NCBI RefSeq assembly: GCF_004193775.1
Contig: NC_041021.1
Location: 21,358,632 to 21,422,631, forward strand
Direction of reading: 5' to 3'
Origin: Glycine soja
Taxonomy: Eukaryota > Streptophyta > Magnoliopsida > Fabales > Fabaceae
DNA: 64,000 bases
Position 1 is the first letter of the stretch. Every line of letters starts with the position of its first letter. The position numbers were made by a program, and so were the translations under genes. The notes below the pieces were generated by a model that saw nothing but the letters and a program-made list of their open reading frames with translations, was not told the origin of the DNA and searched no databases. This document shows positions 1 through 12,387 of the stretch, piece after piece.

Positions 1-1330
1 TACCATCCACACGATACAAAAATTGCAAGGGTGAGTTTATTATAAAAGAAATTAACACAAAAATCAAATGACCATAATCAGTAAGAAAATATTAACAAAT
101 ACCATAATCATACACAAACATCCATTACTCCAACATACACTCAACAAGTAGTCATCAACCTTCCATAATTCCAATCAATCATGCTAAGTATGATGCATAC
201 ACTATGCCTCAACTCTCAAATGCAATGCGGTACCATTCATCAGGAAATAGCCTAAGCGTGTCCACATGACACTCTCACTTAGGAAAACTAAACAACAAGT
301 TCCAAACTAAGTGACATGCCCCCAGGTACAAGTATTTCCCCCTCATGAGAAACTACAAGTACTTACTGATAAAGTTTATACTATTTCCATGCAATATGGA
401 ATATGAAACATGAGCATCATCAATGCACTAATCGTGGATAATTAATGATTCTAAGTCATCTCCCTCTAGAGATGCTTAAAACTTATTTCCCCCACCAGGG
501 ATATCCATTATGGTCACTATACCCCCCATGTACATACACATCACACATCATCACATTGACATTTTTAACATGAACAACATCTCATCTCAATGTCATTATC
601 AACATCAACATCATCTCATCTTAATGTTATTATCAACATCAATATCATCTCATCTCAATGTCATTATCAACATCATCTCATCTCAATGTCATTCTCAACA
701 TCAATATCATCTCATCTCAATGTCATTCTCAACATCAACATCATTTCATCTCAATGACATTATTAACAAGAACAACATCATCATCTTATATTTACATAAT
801 CATCAATAACAACATCATGTCATCAATATTATCATAATCACAACCATCGTCTCATATCAATTATTATCAATATCATCTTTAATAACAACATAATTCTCTA
901 TCAACATTATCATATACATCAACGTCACTTCATATCAATTAATATCATCAATAACAGTATCATCAGTAAATCACATTCTGCATATACATACATATATAGT
1001 TCATGCCTGAGATTCACACTCCCTAAGTCTTCAGACAACATAAGTCTAATAAAAACAATAATGTCATTTATTAATAATAGATGTATCGCATCCCATTGCG
1101 CTCAACGGATATCTCGCTAAGCTAGCAGATTTGCTTAGTGAAAAAGTGAAAACCAACACTTCAAAACTTGCCTAATTATCCTGAAATTGAGAGAAAATGA
1201 TTATTAATTACACAAAATGGAAGTACTACGTATTTATTACCTATCTTTAACAAAAATTAATTACAACACTACAAAATAACCATAAATTGGAGGAGTTTGA
1301 TACAATTTACACAAGTTTTATACACAAAAG
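1..1330 (-). repeat. Retroelement LTR-like sequence, minus orientation, cut by the window edge
   Basis: No gene is visible here. On the minus strand, positions 1003-1110 match the plus-strand stretch 47358-47460 closely (shared landmarks include GGGATGCGATA and GGGAGTGTGAATCTCAGGC). Positions 300-540 match 47750-47960, including a shared GGGGGGTGTAGTGACC-like block. The two are therefore inverted copies of one LTR-type repeat. Position 1115-1135 also carries the CTCGCTAAGC word found in the Athila-like LTRs further right. The junction with the RNase H remnant near 1330-1434 looks like an old deletion, because no primer site or polypurine tract is seen there. Confidence 0.6.
540..970. repeat. 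Degenerate CATCAA/CATCTCAATGTCATT low-complexity tract
   Basis: The tract is built from imperfect units of about 25-35 bases around ATCATCTCATCTCAATG and CATTATCAACATCAA. The same structure in reverse complement (TTGATGATG, GAGATGATGTTG) lies at 47500-47720 in the inverted copy of this LTR, so the tract belongs to the retroelement. The 99-codon frame across it is a product of the repeat, not a gene. Confidence 0.7.
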
Positions 1331-1433
1331 TCAGTCATATTCACCGACTAACAATAGCTAAGCTCAAAATCGCAATCCTTATGGAACTCTAACCATCTCC
1401 TCTGCCTCATGTTAAGCTCTCTCTAATCAAAAG

Positions 1434-2695
1434 AATATCTAAGGCTCTTATGGTCACTAAACACTTCAAATTTAGACCCATAAAGATAATGCCTCCAAAG
1501 CTTAAGAGCAAACAATACGACTGGGAACTTGAGATCGTGCGTGGGATAAATCCTCTCATGAATCTTGAGCTATTGAGAAGCATAGGCCACTACCTAGCCC
1601 CACTGCATAAGCACTCTATCCAAACCCATCTTGGATGCATGATAGTACACCACAAAGGGTTCACTCAAGTCGGGTAACACTAAAACTGGTGTAGTGGTCA
1701 TCCTTTCCTTAAGGGTACGAAAACTACTCTCACATTGGGCATCCCACACAAAAGCTTGACCCTTATGAGTAAGCTTGGCCAAAGGTAAATCTATCTCAGA
1801 AAAACCTTCTATGAACCTACGATAGTAACCTGTTAAACCAAGGAAACTCCTAATCTCAAACACTTACTTAGGACTCTTCCAACTTATCACTTCCTCTACC
1901 TTAAAAGGATCTACTGATATCCCTCCCTTGGATATAACGTGGCCTAGAAAGCTCACCTCTTCTAGCCAAAAACTCACATTTGGACAACTTAGCATACAAT
2001 TCGTTGTCCTTGACAATTTGCAACCCAACCCTTAGATGCTCCTCATGTTCCTCCCTAGTTTTGGAATACACCAAGATATCATCCATGAAGACCACCACAA
2101 AACTATCTAGGTAGGGATGAAAGATCCTATTCATGTAGTCCATGAACACACTGAGGATGTTGGTCACACCAAAAGGCATAACCAAGTACTCATAATGGTC
2201 GTAACGGGTCCTAAAGGCAGTCTTCAAAATATCCTCAGGCTTCACTCTAATTTGGTGGCAACCTAACCTAAGATCTATCTTACTGAACAATCAAGCCCCT
2301 ACTAATTGGTCCATCAGGTCATCTATCCTAGGCAAAGGGTACCTATTCTTAATTGTCACTTTGTTCAGTTGATGAAAGTCTACACATAGCCTCATGGTCC
2401 CATCCTTCTTCTTAACTAACAACACTAGCACTCCCCAAGGTGACACCCTAAGCCTTACAAACTATTTCTCTAAGATCTCCTCTAACTGTTTCTTAAGCTC
2501 GCTCAGCTTTATAGGGGACATCCTATAAGGTGCTATGGATATAGGTCCAATATCGGGCACTGGGTCTATAGAGAACTCAACCTCTCTCTCGGGTGGTAAT
2601 CCAGACATTTCCTCAAACACCTCTGGAAACTCCATCACCAAGGGTATATCACTCACAGGGGTTTTGATCTCAGCACTCATACTAGCTAAGATCAT
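1434..2695 (-). pseudogene. Ty3/gypsy reverse transcriptase and RNase H remnant
   Basis: This is the pol part of the minus-strand gypsy element whose gag and protease lie at 5242-6619. Reading down the minus strand, the N-terminal linker before reverse transcriptase (2695-2462) ends in [13 protein letters not shown]. The reverse transcriptase palm (2290-1901) has the MPFGV block and the FMDDILVYS catalytic motif, both still readable. The connection domain and RNase H start (1863-1594) contain RSFLGLTGYYRRFIEGF, and an RNase H tail near 1600-1434 is readable as HDLE and DHKSLRYSF. Several frameshifts and stops separate these blocks, including a stop after position 1594, and integrase is absent. 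A solo LTR at 2750-5155 separates this segment from the protease. The family resembles the Tekay/Del chromovirus group; that placement is from memory of motifs. It cannot be active. Confidence 0.9.
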
Positions 2696-2749
2696 GTGTA
2701 CTTATGCATCGTCCCTCAAAGATGTCTTAACGTCGTTAGTAGACAAAAA

Positions 2750-5155
2750 TGTAACACCCATTTTTCATAAAATAAATTAAAAAGAATTTTTTTTATTTAA
2801 AAATAAGTAGTTTTAGAAAAATGATGAGGTTTTTATAATTAAATAAATAAAGGAAAATAACTTATTAATTAAAATAATGGTTTAAAGGAAAATAAAAAAT
2901 ATTTTATTTATACATTTGATAGGAAATAAAATAGAGTTCTTATTTATAAAATAATAAAAATAAAATAGAGTAAATAATAGGTTGGGAGTACCCTAGCTAT
3001 AAATAGAGACACATTAAGTCTGTTTTCATATTGAAGATACGTCTTTGCGCTTCCTCTTCTTCTCAATTTCGTTTTCACTTCTTCCTTTCTCAAAACCCTC
3101 CCTTTTCCCACATACACTCAAACCTGTCTCAGTAAAATAACGATCGCGGTTTCATTAACCATTTGATCGTCGTGAAATTTCCGCCCTGAGTTTGCAATTA
3201 ATTTTCGAACACTCCCACTGTTGGAATTTGTGAAGCAATGTATGTGGTGAGAGAAAAGCCCTTCGCATCATAGCTTTCTTTTTCCCGCATACACCCAAAC
3301 TTGTTCCAGTAAAACTATGATCTCGAACTATTTAACTGTTGGATTGTCGTGAAATTTAAACACCAGGTTTGAAATTCACTTTCTCTCATGTCAACCATTC
3401 GGATTTGCGAAATAATGTCCATAGAGAGAGAAACATCTCTCGCACGGAGACAGTAAAAGGGAGGCTTCAATCCCTTCTCTTTTGCTATAATGCTTGGAAA
3501 CCCTAATAGAGTAACCAGAGGAAAAGTTTGAGGAATCTTAGACAACTACTAGAGATGTTGCTATCACTGCTGAAATACACACATGAGCTCGCTTAGAGAT
3601 AAGGGATGAGTTTAGCACAATTGGGATTAGAATGAACATGTGTAGGGGTCCTTAGAGGATCAAATTGGGGTTTATTTTGGGATATTTGTAATTCTTCCTA
3701 TATGATTATGTGAAATTGTTTGATGGGTTTTACTCCCCATGTTGTGAGAAACATATTTGTATAATTTGTTTGTGTTTTGGATAAGATTAGCATGATAAAT
3801 AGTTATTTTGGGATCATGAAATTGTGTATAAGTGATAAATTGAATATGTGATGAATTGTTGGATAACATGTTGCTTTGAGATTATAATATTGTTATTAAG
3901 ATCGAGTATATGTGTAAAGTTGAACATGTGTTAATTTGTGAGATACACGTAAACGTGTGATGGTGGATTATGACATTATAAGATGTTACATTGTGGACAT
4001 GAGATTTGGTTGTGAATAAGTGTGTGGTTAACACTTGATGTGACAATACTTGTGTTGTGAGCTATGAATTATACAATAACCCGAATGGTGTTTACCTTGG
4101 GAAAAGTGTTTATGCACAGTGTTAAAGAGAAAGTGTAGGATTCCTAGTTAGGAACCTAAAGTTTTAAATTGTAGTGCAATGTGTTAAATGTGTTTGAAAC
4201 ATGAGTGTGAGGTCATGGGTATTGTATAATTCATGAACAGTGTTTGCGTGCAACAATTGTTTTAGGAGTTGGACCTGAATCAGGAAGGTGAGGCCCTAAC
4301 AGATTCTTCGGAGTCTGGGCCTTAGGGGTAAAAACACTCGGTTTGAGTGCTCCTTTAAGCCTATGTTGATCCCATATGGTTGGAGCATTCTCACAAAATA
4401 GAGTAACCCTGACTAGTCACCTTATGATTTTACTTAGTGAGAGTGACCTGACATACCCATTGTGTGGTGTGTCTTGTTATGTACTCCTAAGGGCCTCAGT
4501 ATGGTTTTTCATGGTACCACATTGCATATAGGCTTGAGTCTTAGTATAATTGTTGCATAACGCTTGCTAATTGTTTATTATGAAATTGATGAGTGTTATT
4601 ACGTTTTGACCCAAGTGTGTGATTCATGTGTAATGTGATTGGTGATTGAAAAATGAATTCTATATGATAAAGTGGTGAAGTGACATGTATTGTATTAAGT
4701 TGAGCTATGTTATAAATACTTCCCTAATTTATTTTGATTATGTCTTTGTTTATTTGTATTTTTTTTAGAAATGTGATAACTCACTCCTTGTGTGCTATTT
4801 GTGTTTGGATCCTGTGATGATCTCGAATCTTGTATTCATGGGAGCAAATGACCAGGTGGATAATTTTAAAGAACCTCATGCTAGAGGGTGCTAGAACACA
4901 ATGCTCTGATAGGATGTGACATTGAGACATAGGTTTCTATATTAATTGCATGAAGTTTTGGACAACCTTATTTTGAGCTGAGATGTTTTATTATTTATTT
5001 GGACACATTCTATTATGATGTTAGAAAAGTGAATGTGAGCCTTTTATCCTTTTGAAATGCTTTTATTTAAATGTGTTTTAAAATTTTTAATTAATTCCAT
5101 ATTCTTATTCCTTTTTATTATTAGTACATATATGTGTGAGGTAGAGGGTGTCACA
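2750..5155 (+). mobile_element. Solo LTR of a gypsy element, inserted in opposite orientation
   Basis: The sequence begins TGTAACACCC and ends GGGTGTCACA, with the direct repeat AAAAA immediately on both sides (2745-2749 and 5156-5160). It is about 2.4 kb long with no coding inside. It matches the LTRs at 8821-16808 (plus) and 6792-18143 (minus), sharing the opening CATAAAATAAATTAAAAAG-type block. It splits the protease from the reverse transcriptase of an element of its own family but faces the other way. A solo LTR normally results from recombination between two LTRs. The homopolymeric target duplication is weak alone, but the terminal match to the sister copies supports the borders. Confidence 0.88.
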
Positions 5156-5241
5156 AAAAACATATCACCTTCACTCACACCAGACTCAGGAAAGACAACA
5201 AATTTCTCAAAACACCTTAATAAGTCGTGGTTGGAAGATAA

Positions 5242-5560
5242 CTAGTCCATACCAAGAATAACATCAATTTGGCTCAAAGGTAAAACAACCAAATCAATCA
5301 GAAACTGCCTATCAGAAATTAAAATAGGACATTGTAAGCCGACATCAGAAGTTAAAACAAACCCATTAGCAGGTGTATCCACAATTAAGCCAGATTTCAA
5401 AGAAGATGCAAGCAAGGCAAGTTTTTCAACACAAACACGAGAAATAAATGAATGTGTCGCACCTAAATCATACAACACAATCAAGTGAACTTGACTTATG
5501 AAACACGTACACGTACCTTGGATGAGATCATCAGACTATGTGGCATCAGTACCACTAAGA
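5242..5560 (-). pseudogene. Gypsy retropepsin (aspartic protease) remnant
   Basis: The minus-strand frame reads IVLYDLGATHSFISRVCVEK, the retropepsin active-site region, and ends in VVLPLSQIDVILGMD, the usual downstream flap/ILG motif. The family usually has D-S/T-G; here the middle residue is Leu (DLG), which probably reduces or abolishes activity. It lies directly after the gag zinc-knuckle region and upstream of the solo LTR that cuts the element. The role in an intact element would be cleavage of Gag-Pol. Confidence 0.85.
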
Positions 5561-5599
5561 GAAAACACTCTCCGAGTAGTCCTCGATCGTCCACTTTGG

Positions 5600-6619
5600 T
5601 TATTCAAACTTTCACTCCTCTTCTGCTTCCTTAGATGTGGGCAACTGGTACTGATGTGGCCCTTACCTCGATAGTTAAACCAAGTCACCTTTCTATCTAT
5701 GCACTCATGAGCAATATGGTCGAACTAACCACACTTCCCACACCAGAGTGGTGTAGAAATGGTAGTAGAGGCACCACCACCAGTAAGCTAAGACACCCTG
5801 TTAGTTGGTTGAGAACTCCCATCAGCTGGCTGAAATCCTTTACTGGAAGACTAGAATCCACCGGTCCTTTGTCCCACAAAACGGTTGCCATATTGCCCAG
5901 GAGGGGCAAAATATGACTTAGCACGACTATGAGTCACAGGCTTCTTCTCTTTCCCATGATTGGCATTGGTATTCTTGTAGAATGCGCCCTTCTCCCACTG
6001 ACCCTCATCAAAGATCCTACACATGTTGGTCAGCTGTGCGAAGTTGTTGATGTCGTGGTAGTTCACCATCATCTTCACTTCTAGTTGGAGGCCATTCATA
6101 AACTTCACACATTTTGACCTTTCCTAGCTTCCCCCTGATAATGAGGAAAATACCTTACTAGGTTCTCAAACCTAGTTTCATACTCTGCCACCGTCATGCT
6201 CTCCTGTTTCAGCTCGAGGAACTCTATCTCCTTCCTGTTCTTCACATCTTCTGGAAAATACTTCTCTAGAAAAGTTTGTCTAAAAGTCCCCCATGGAACA
6301 ACATCACTTGCTCCTTCCAGACGTGGGTGAGTGTTGTCCACTAGTACTCTGCTTCATCTGCCACCATGTGAGTAGCAAACAACACCTTTTGTTGGTCGTG
6401 ACACTTTGTTACCCATAAGATCTTCTCAATCTCCCTCAGCCAAACCTCAGCACCCTCATGATCATAACCCCCCTTGAAGGTAGGTGGGTCATTCCTTTGA
6501 AAGCGGTCCAAACCCTGGTAAGCAGCTGCTCCTCCATCGCCTCCCTGATTGGCCATAACTTGTGCCAAGTTGTTCAGGGCCTCGGTAATAAGTTGCTCTC
6601 ACTTATTTCTTGTAGCCAT
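5600..6619 (-). pseudogene. Gypsy gag remnant with zinc-knuckle region
   Basis: The likely start is ATG at 6619 (MATRNK), followed by an in-frame TGA at codon 7. The next block (6568-6341) holds DRFQRNDPPTFKGGYD and AEVWLREIEKI, typical of plant gypsy capsid proteins. It then shifts frame to WGTFRQTFLEKYFPEDVKN and EYETRFENLVRYFPHYQ (6341-6105), the retrotransposon gag core, and again to KFMNGLQLEVKMMVNYHDI (6108-5851). Around 5700-5630 a CCHC-like knuckle reads FNYRGKGHISTSCPHLRK, with one expected Cys changed to Tyr. At least three stops or frameshifts make it non-functional. In an intact copy Gag forms the particle and packages RNA. Confidence 0.88.
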
Positions 6620-6771
6620 TACTTCCTGTGTTAGGAAAGAAGCAAAAACTTTAAGAAATGTACCAACACAATATAGTAAACCTTTGAACATAACAAAATA
6701 TAGCACAACAATACATTAGAGTACACAAGGAAACATGGAAAGCTCATAACACACAAGGCCAAAAGGTCTGA

Positions 6772-6786
6772 CCTACTTTGATACCA
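6772..6786 (-). other. Primer binding site, tRNA-Met type
   Basis: On the minus strand, five bases after the LTR end (GGGTGTCACA) the sequence reads TGGTATCAAAGTAGG. This resembles the TGGTATCAGAGC site complementary to the initiator tRNA-Met 3' end, with a G-to-A change. Its position and orientation fix the 5' LTR of this element to the right. Confidence 0.8.
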
Positions 6787-7429
6787 CTAAATGTGACACC
6801 CTCTACCCTGCGCACATATATGTAATAAACAAAATGTAAATGCAGAACTAATTAAAAGTTCATCAAAAACATAGTATATAAAAACATTTTCAAGGTAAAA
6901 GGTTTACATTCACTTCTCAAGTATCAAAGTAGAACTAGCCCCAATAAGAAAATCAAACTGTCTCTCCTCAAATACACTATTCAAGTTTGTGAAATAAAAG
7001 CCACATGCCCCGATGTCACATCTATCAGAGCATTTCCCTAAGAAAGGCTAAACTTCTCCATCTCCAGCATGATCATCATCATAGGCTGGCTGACTTGAAA
7101 CGAAATGGCAATCAGTCTAAACACAAACACACATCGGGAATGAGTCACCATATTTCTAAATAAAATACGGATAAAAAAGAATAATCAAAATACATTATAC
7201 AAATATTTATCACGTAGCTTAACTTACTACAATCCACGTTACTTCACCACATTATCATTTAAAATTATTTTTTAATCACCTATCACACACTCGATTCAAG
7301 ACGTAACAACACTCACAATTTCATAGTAAACAATTCACAAGCGTTATGTAACAATTATACTAAGACTCAAGCCTATATACAATGTGGTAACATTTCCATG
7401 AAAAACAATACCAGGGCACTTAGGAGTAC

Positions 7430-8655
7430 TGATTGCTTCTGAATCAAGGGGAAACAACGTATTTTAATTCTGATATTTTCTAATTCAATTATACTCGTTT
7501 AATTTACAAAAGCAAACAACCCCCCCCCCCCCAATTCGTTACTATTTTCCTACTATCTGTTATGAACATTTGGTTTATCATTGCTCGTTGGGAAACGACC
7601 TAGGATCACTTCCTAGATACTGCATTTTTAATGTTTATTTGATTCGGGTACGACCTCGATCAAATTTGGCGTCGTTGCCGGGGAAGTTGTTTGCTTTTGT
7701 AAATTAAACAGCGAGTAAAATTGAATTAGAAAATATCAGAATTAAAATACGTTGTTTCCCCTTGATTCACAAGCAAGTCTCTTATCCTAGGTTACGAGAG
7801 TTTATCCTTATTCAGTTCAACCACTTATCCAACCCTAAATTAAATTACTAAGCAAAATTCAACATAAGGCATTCATTATGTGATTAAGCAGCACATACAC
7901 CAATTACTCATAAACGATCATTAAGCATGAACGTAAATTAAGAGTAGAGACAATTAATCAAGCACTAAGCATGCATGAATTAATAGTAACAAATTCAGAG
8001 TAATTAGTGAAGAGGAAAAACTGAACAGAATTTAACAGTAATAATAGAACCTCAAAGAGAATTGTGCTTGATCCTCAAGAGAAAACAACGCCGGGGACTT
8101 AGCCTTCCATTAATCAATAGAGAACAAAATTATAGATTGAAGAACGAAATTTTATTGATAAAACTAAAAGTCAGAACTGGAATTGCAAAAACGAAAAATA
8201 AAGGAGAAAGAGAAGAGAGAGGAGAGAGAGAGAGAGAAGAGAGGAGAGGGCTAAACTAGAACCTTGGTGTTGTTATATAGTTTTTCAACCCTAAAGCTTA
8301 CAAATCTGTTTTAAATCCAAGCCCATAAATAAAATAAAATAAAATCTAGATAAGATAAGATACAATAAGATCTAGATGAAATAATATCTAGATGAGATCA
8401 AATCTAAATAATATCTAGATAAGATAAGATAAGATCTAATTTTGTAGAATAAAATAGTCTGCCCTCTTCAAGTCCAAGCCCGATTCTGGATTCAAGCCCA
8501 ATGCTTCATTAATTCATGAAATTAGATTAAAAACATCAAATTAGCTGAATGAGCCCAAATAATAAAACTTCCTAATTAATTTGACAATTAAGACTAATCA
8601 GTACTTAAAATGGTGCAAAAAGGGTTAAGAAATAGGAGAAAATAATGGCACATCA
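7430..8655. mobile_element. Rearranged fold-back LTR retroelement with 5-bp target duplication
   Basis: The unit is bounded by AGTAC direct repeats (7425-7429, 8656-8660). From left to right it holds an LTR 3' part in plus orientation (7434-7662, ending CTCGATCA) and a tRNA-Asp-type primer site TGGCGTCGTTGCCGGGGA (7667-7684). The same LTR follows in minus orientation (7686-8655), lacking its 3' end. Arms 7434-7520 and 7686-7774 are inverted copies of each other. The sister solo LTR at 12388-13553 shows the normal order. A homopolymer of 13 C lies at 7520-7532. There is no coding sequence; the 65-codon frame near 8062-8259 is incidental. Confidence 0.8.
7667..7684 (+). other. Primer binding site, tRNA-Asp type, inside the fold-back element
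   Basis: TGGCGTCGTTGCCGGGGA lies four bases after the LTR end GATCA. Plant elements using tRNA-Asp have TGGCGCCGTTGCCGGGGA; one base differs. It is flanked on both sides by inverted LTR pieces rather than by gag on one side. Confidence 0.75.
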
Positions 8656-10103
8656 AGTACATAACAAGACACATCACACAATGGGTATGTCAGGTCACTC
8701 TCACTAAATAAAATCATAAGGTGACCAGTCAAGGTATCTCTGTTTTGCGAGAATGCTCCAACCATATGGGATAACATAGACTTAAAGGAGCACTCAAACC
8801 GAATATATTTACCCCCAAGGTGTAGCACCCCATGTCTCGTAAAATAAATTAAAAAGATTTTTATTTAAAAATACAGAGTTTTAGAAAAATATGAGGTTTT
8901 TATAATTAAATAAATAAAGAGAAATAACTTTATTAATTAAAATAATGGTTTGAAGAAAAATGAAAAGAATATTTCATTTATTCATTTGATAAGAAATAAA
9001 ATAGAGTTCTTGTTTATAAAATAATAAAAATAAAGAAAAATAGAATAAATAATAGGCGAAGAGTACCCTAGTTATAAATAGAGACATATAAGGTCAATTT
9101 TCAGATTGACAATACGTCTCTACGCTTTCTCTTACTCTCAAATTCATTTTTCCTTCTCCCTCTCCCAAAACCCTCTGTTTTTCCCGCATAGATCCAAAAC
9201 TTGTGTCATTAAAACAACGATTTTGGGCTTGTTAACCATTGGATCATCATAAAATTGGAACACCCGGTTTGAAATTAATCTTTTCACATATGCGCCATTG
9301 GGATTTAGTAAATAATGTCTGTGGTAAGGAGAATGTTCCTTGCATATAGCTCTTTGTTTTTCCCACATAAACCCAAACCTAAGCCAGTAAAACTATGATC
9401 CTAGACTCTTTAACAGTTGGATCCTCTTGCGATTTGGACACTAGGTACAAATTGTATTTCTGCACATCCCCAGTGTTAGGATTTATGAAATAATGTTGGT
9501 GGTGAGATAAATTCTGCTTGCACGAGGAGAATAGAATGAAGGTTTCAATATTCCTTCTCCTTCTCTCTAACTCTTGGAAACCGTGGCAGAGTAACCAAAG
9601 GAAAAGCTTGAGAAATCTCAGGAAACCACTAGAGATGCCACTATCACTACCGGAATACACATGTGAGCACGCTTAGAGGTAAGGGATGAGTTTATCGCAA
9701 TTGGGTTAGAATGAACATCTGTAGGGATCCTTAAAGGATTAAATTGGGGTTTATTTTGAGATTTTTATTGAATTATAATTTTCCTTTACGATTATAAATA
9801 CGATATTATTGTGTTTGACGGACAAATTTGATGTTTTGATGCGAATTGGTTGATAAAATTAAGTGCTCTTGGTGTTTTCGTGTTTTTGACCTATGATTTT
9901 AATTCGTTGATTTTGATATGATTGTGTAAAATTGTTTGAGGAGTTTTACTCCCCATGTTGTGAGAAATATTTTTGTATAAATTGTTTGTACTTTGGACAA
10001 GATTTGCTAGATTGGCATGATAAATTATTATATTGAGATTATGAAATGGTGATTCAAATTATGAGTAAGTGATAAATTGAACCTGTGATGAATGGTGAGA
10101 TTT

Positions 10104-11070
10104 TGTGATTCAATCCTACCCCACAAGGGCATTGGATAGAAGACTCCAAGAAGATTGGGCTAGAGATGCAAGAGAAGGCCCTAGGGTTCTCATGAGCCTT
10201 AGGATAGATTTCGGGCCCCTGAGCTAAGTATAAGCCCACTTATCTTTGTACATATTAGATTAAGGTTTCATTATTTTTTAGCCTTGTATTTAGGGCTCCA
10301 TAATATAGGTAAGGTACCCTAGAAATGCAGGATTTTTCAGCCCTTGTATTTTAGGGCACCTAGACTAGTTTTTGTATTAGGGGTAGTTTTGTAATTTCAC
10401 ATGCATTAAGTGAATATTTGATGTATGTGGTTGGAAATAAATTTAATTGAATTGGGAGAAGCCCAATCCAATTAAATTTTAGAGGGTTAGGTGAGCATTT
10501 TCTTGTTACACCCCATTGCCACATCATATAGTCAAACTTTGTGCATGTCTTTCATGCTTTACATGCCTCATGACACCTAAGCACACTTAGTGAAGAATCT
10601 TGGACTTGATCTTAGATTAGTGGGCTGAACCATAGCTAAAATTCACTAATCATAATTAGTGAAATTTTGGCTCCACAATTTGGCTCCACAAATTCAAGTG
10701 AAAATTGAATAGAAATTCAAATTTCCCTCCAATTTTGTGTCACACTTAGGCTATAAATATAGGCCGTGTGTGTGCATTTTTTTTCAACTTTGATCATTTA
10801 GAAATTAAACTTCGAAGTTCAGACCTCTTTTGAGGCACAAAATTTCGTGCTCCTTCTCTCCCTCTCCCTCCATTCATCTTCTCCTACCTTCAAGCTCTTA
10901 TCCATGGCTTCCTATGGCGGTGAGCTTCTTCTTGACTCATCTTCTCCTTGAAGTGGCATCTTTAATCATCTTTCTTAATTCTCCATTCAACTGCCATGAT
11001 CTTCAAGAATCAAAGGACTCCATTGATGAAGAAGATCCAAGGCCTACAAGCTCCACATGCAACTACATCA
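10104..11070 (+). repeat. Left LTR of the nested deleted gypsy element
   Basis: This is a TG...CA repeat of about 970 bases. It contains a promoter-like GGCTATAAATATAGG near 10750, consistent with LTR-driven transcription. Its last 250 bases reappear at 15143-15398. The reading frame across 10830-11147 is LTR, not a gene. Confidence 0.75.
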
Positions 11071-11072
11071 TG

Positions 11073-11087
11073 TGGTATCAAGAGCAT
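11073..11087 (+). other. Primer binding site, tRNA-Met type
   Basis: TGGTATCAAGAGCAT begins two bases after the LTR end ACATCA. It matches the canonical TGGTATCAGAGC site apart from one extra A, as expected for priming by initiator tRNA-Met. Confidence 0.75.
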
Positions 11088-12387
11088 CATCATCTAGGTG
11101 ATGTTCTTTTGTTTCCTCTATCTTTTTGTTCGATCAATTCACTTTAAATCCTTGTTATTCATTTTATTCTCCATGTATATCCTCCATTGTCTTGTGTTTT
11201 GGTTCTATTTAGAGTAGATTCAAAAAAAATAAACCGATTAAATCTTAGATCTACACTTGTTCTTGCATTTCTATGGTTCAAATTTTATAGATCTACTCTT
11301 GAATCATGTTTTTGTGTTGATTTTAGGTTCTATTATTTTTCAGTCATAATTTTCTTGTGCTGAACCTTTAGATCTAAATTTTCTTCCAAAATATTGATTA
11401 GAAAAAAATACAAAAATCTAAGTGTAAATCACTTAATCCATGTTGTCTTAGAGTCATGTTTAGTCATAATAATTGTTACATTATGTTCTATGTTTGTGTT
11501 GAATTTTTATTTTGTTGATTGAATTCTAGATACATTTTCTCATGTATTCTTGTCATTCTTAGCCTATCTTTTTAATTTTGAGTCTAATTCATGCATGTTA
11601 TTTAGTTCATAACATGTTCTAAATCAATTCCTAGAAGTAATCTTGTTGAACTTTTTTTTGTTTTCTAAGTTTCCTACATGATGCCTATGATGAAGTTGAG
11701 TTGTGATGCTGAGTTGTGGCTGGATTTGTGAATCAAAATAAATCTTAAGCTCTCTTGAATGGTGTTATTCAAGATAATTGAGCATAAGCAAACACAAATT
11801 TTAACTATCCAAGCCTTAAACAACATAAACACTACTCTTGATTTCTAGGTTGAAATCACTGGTGCTGGCAGCTTGAACATACGAACTTGTATAAATTACT
11901 GGGAATTGGTCAATTCGAAGTTTGAGCTGAATTTTTTACTTCATTTTTGGTACATCTGTACCAAAATTATAAAAAAAGAACCAAGTGATTTGGATAAAAA
12001 TAAAAAATAATAAAAATCACACAATTTGGCAGAAAAATCATTGTCCAAGAAAAAAAAAGTGAAAGGGAAGTGTGCTTGTTGTTTTGGCTCAAAATTTGTT
12101 CTATAATTGGTTCCTATTTTATATCGATCTTAGTTATAAAATTTGAATTGAAAATTATTTTAAAAACAAGTGCCAAAAGTAGAGGTTTCTTGAGTCTTTT
12201 TTTTTAGTTTTTCTACTCTACTCTAAAGCCATTCTAGGTTTCTCTGAGTCCTAGCTTGCTTTTGTGTGTTTTTCATTGCTTTAATTGTTGAATAATCCTT
12301 GAAAATTTGTCTTGTTAGAACTCTACTGGTTTAGCTTTCATTTCATTTTTTTGGTCTTTGGTTATTGCTTGTCTCTTTGTTGCCTTG

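Noticed and set aside
510..809. 99-codon His/Ser/Ile-rich frame
   Set aside because: It is generated by a low-complexity CATCAA-type tract within an LTR.
8062..8259. 65-codon Arg/Glu-rich frame
   Set aside because: It lies inside the rearranged LTR and derives from a GAGAGAGAG purine tract.
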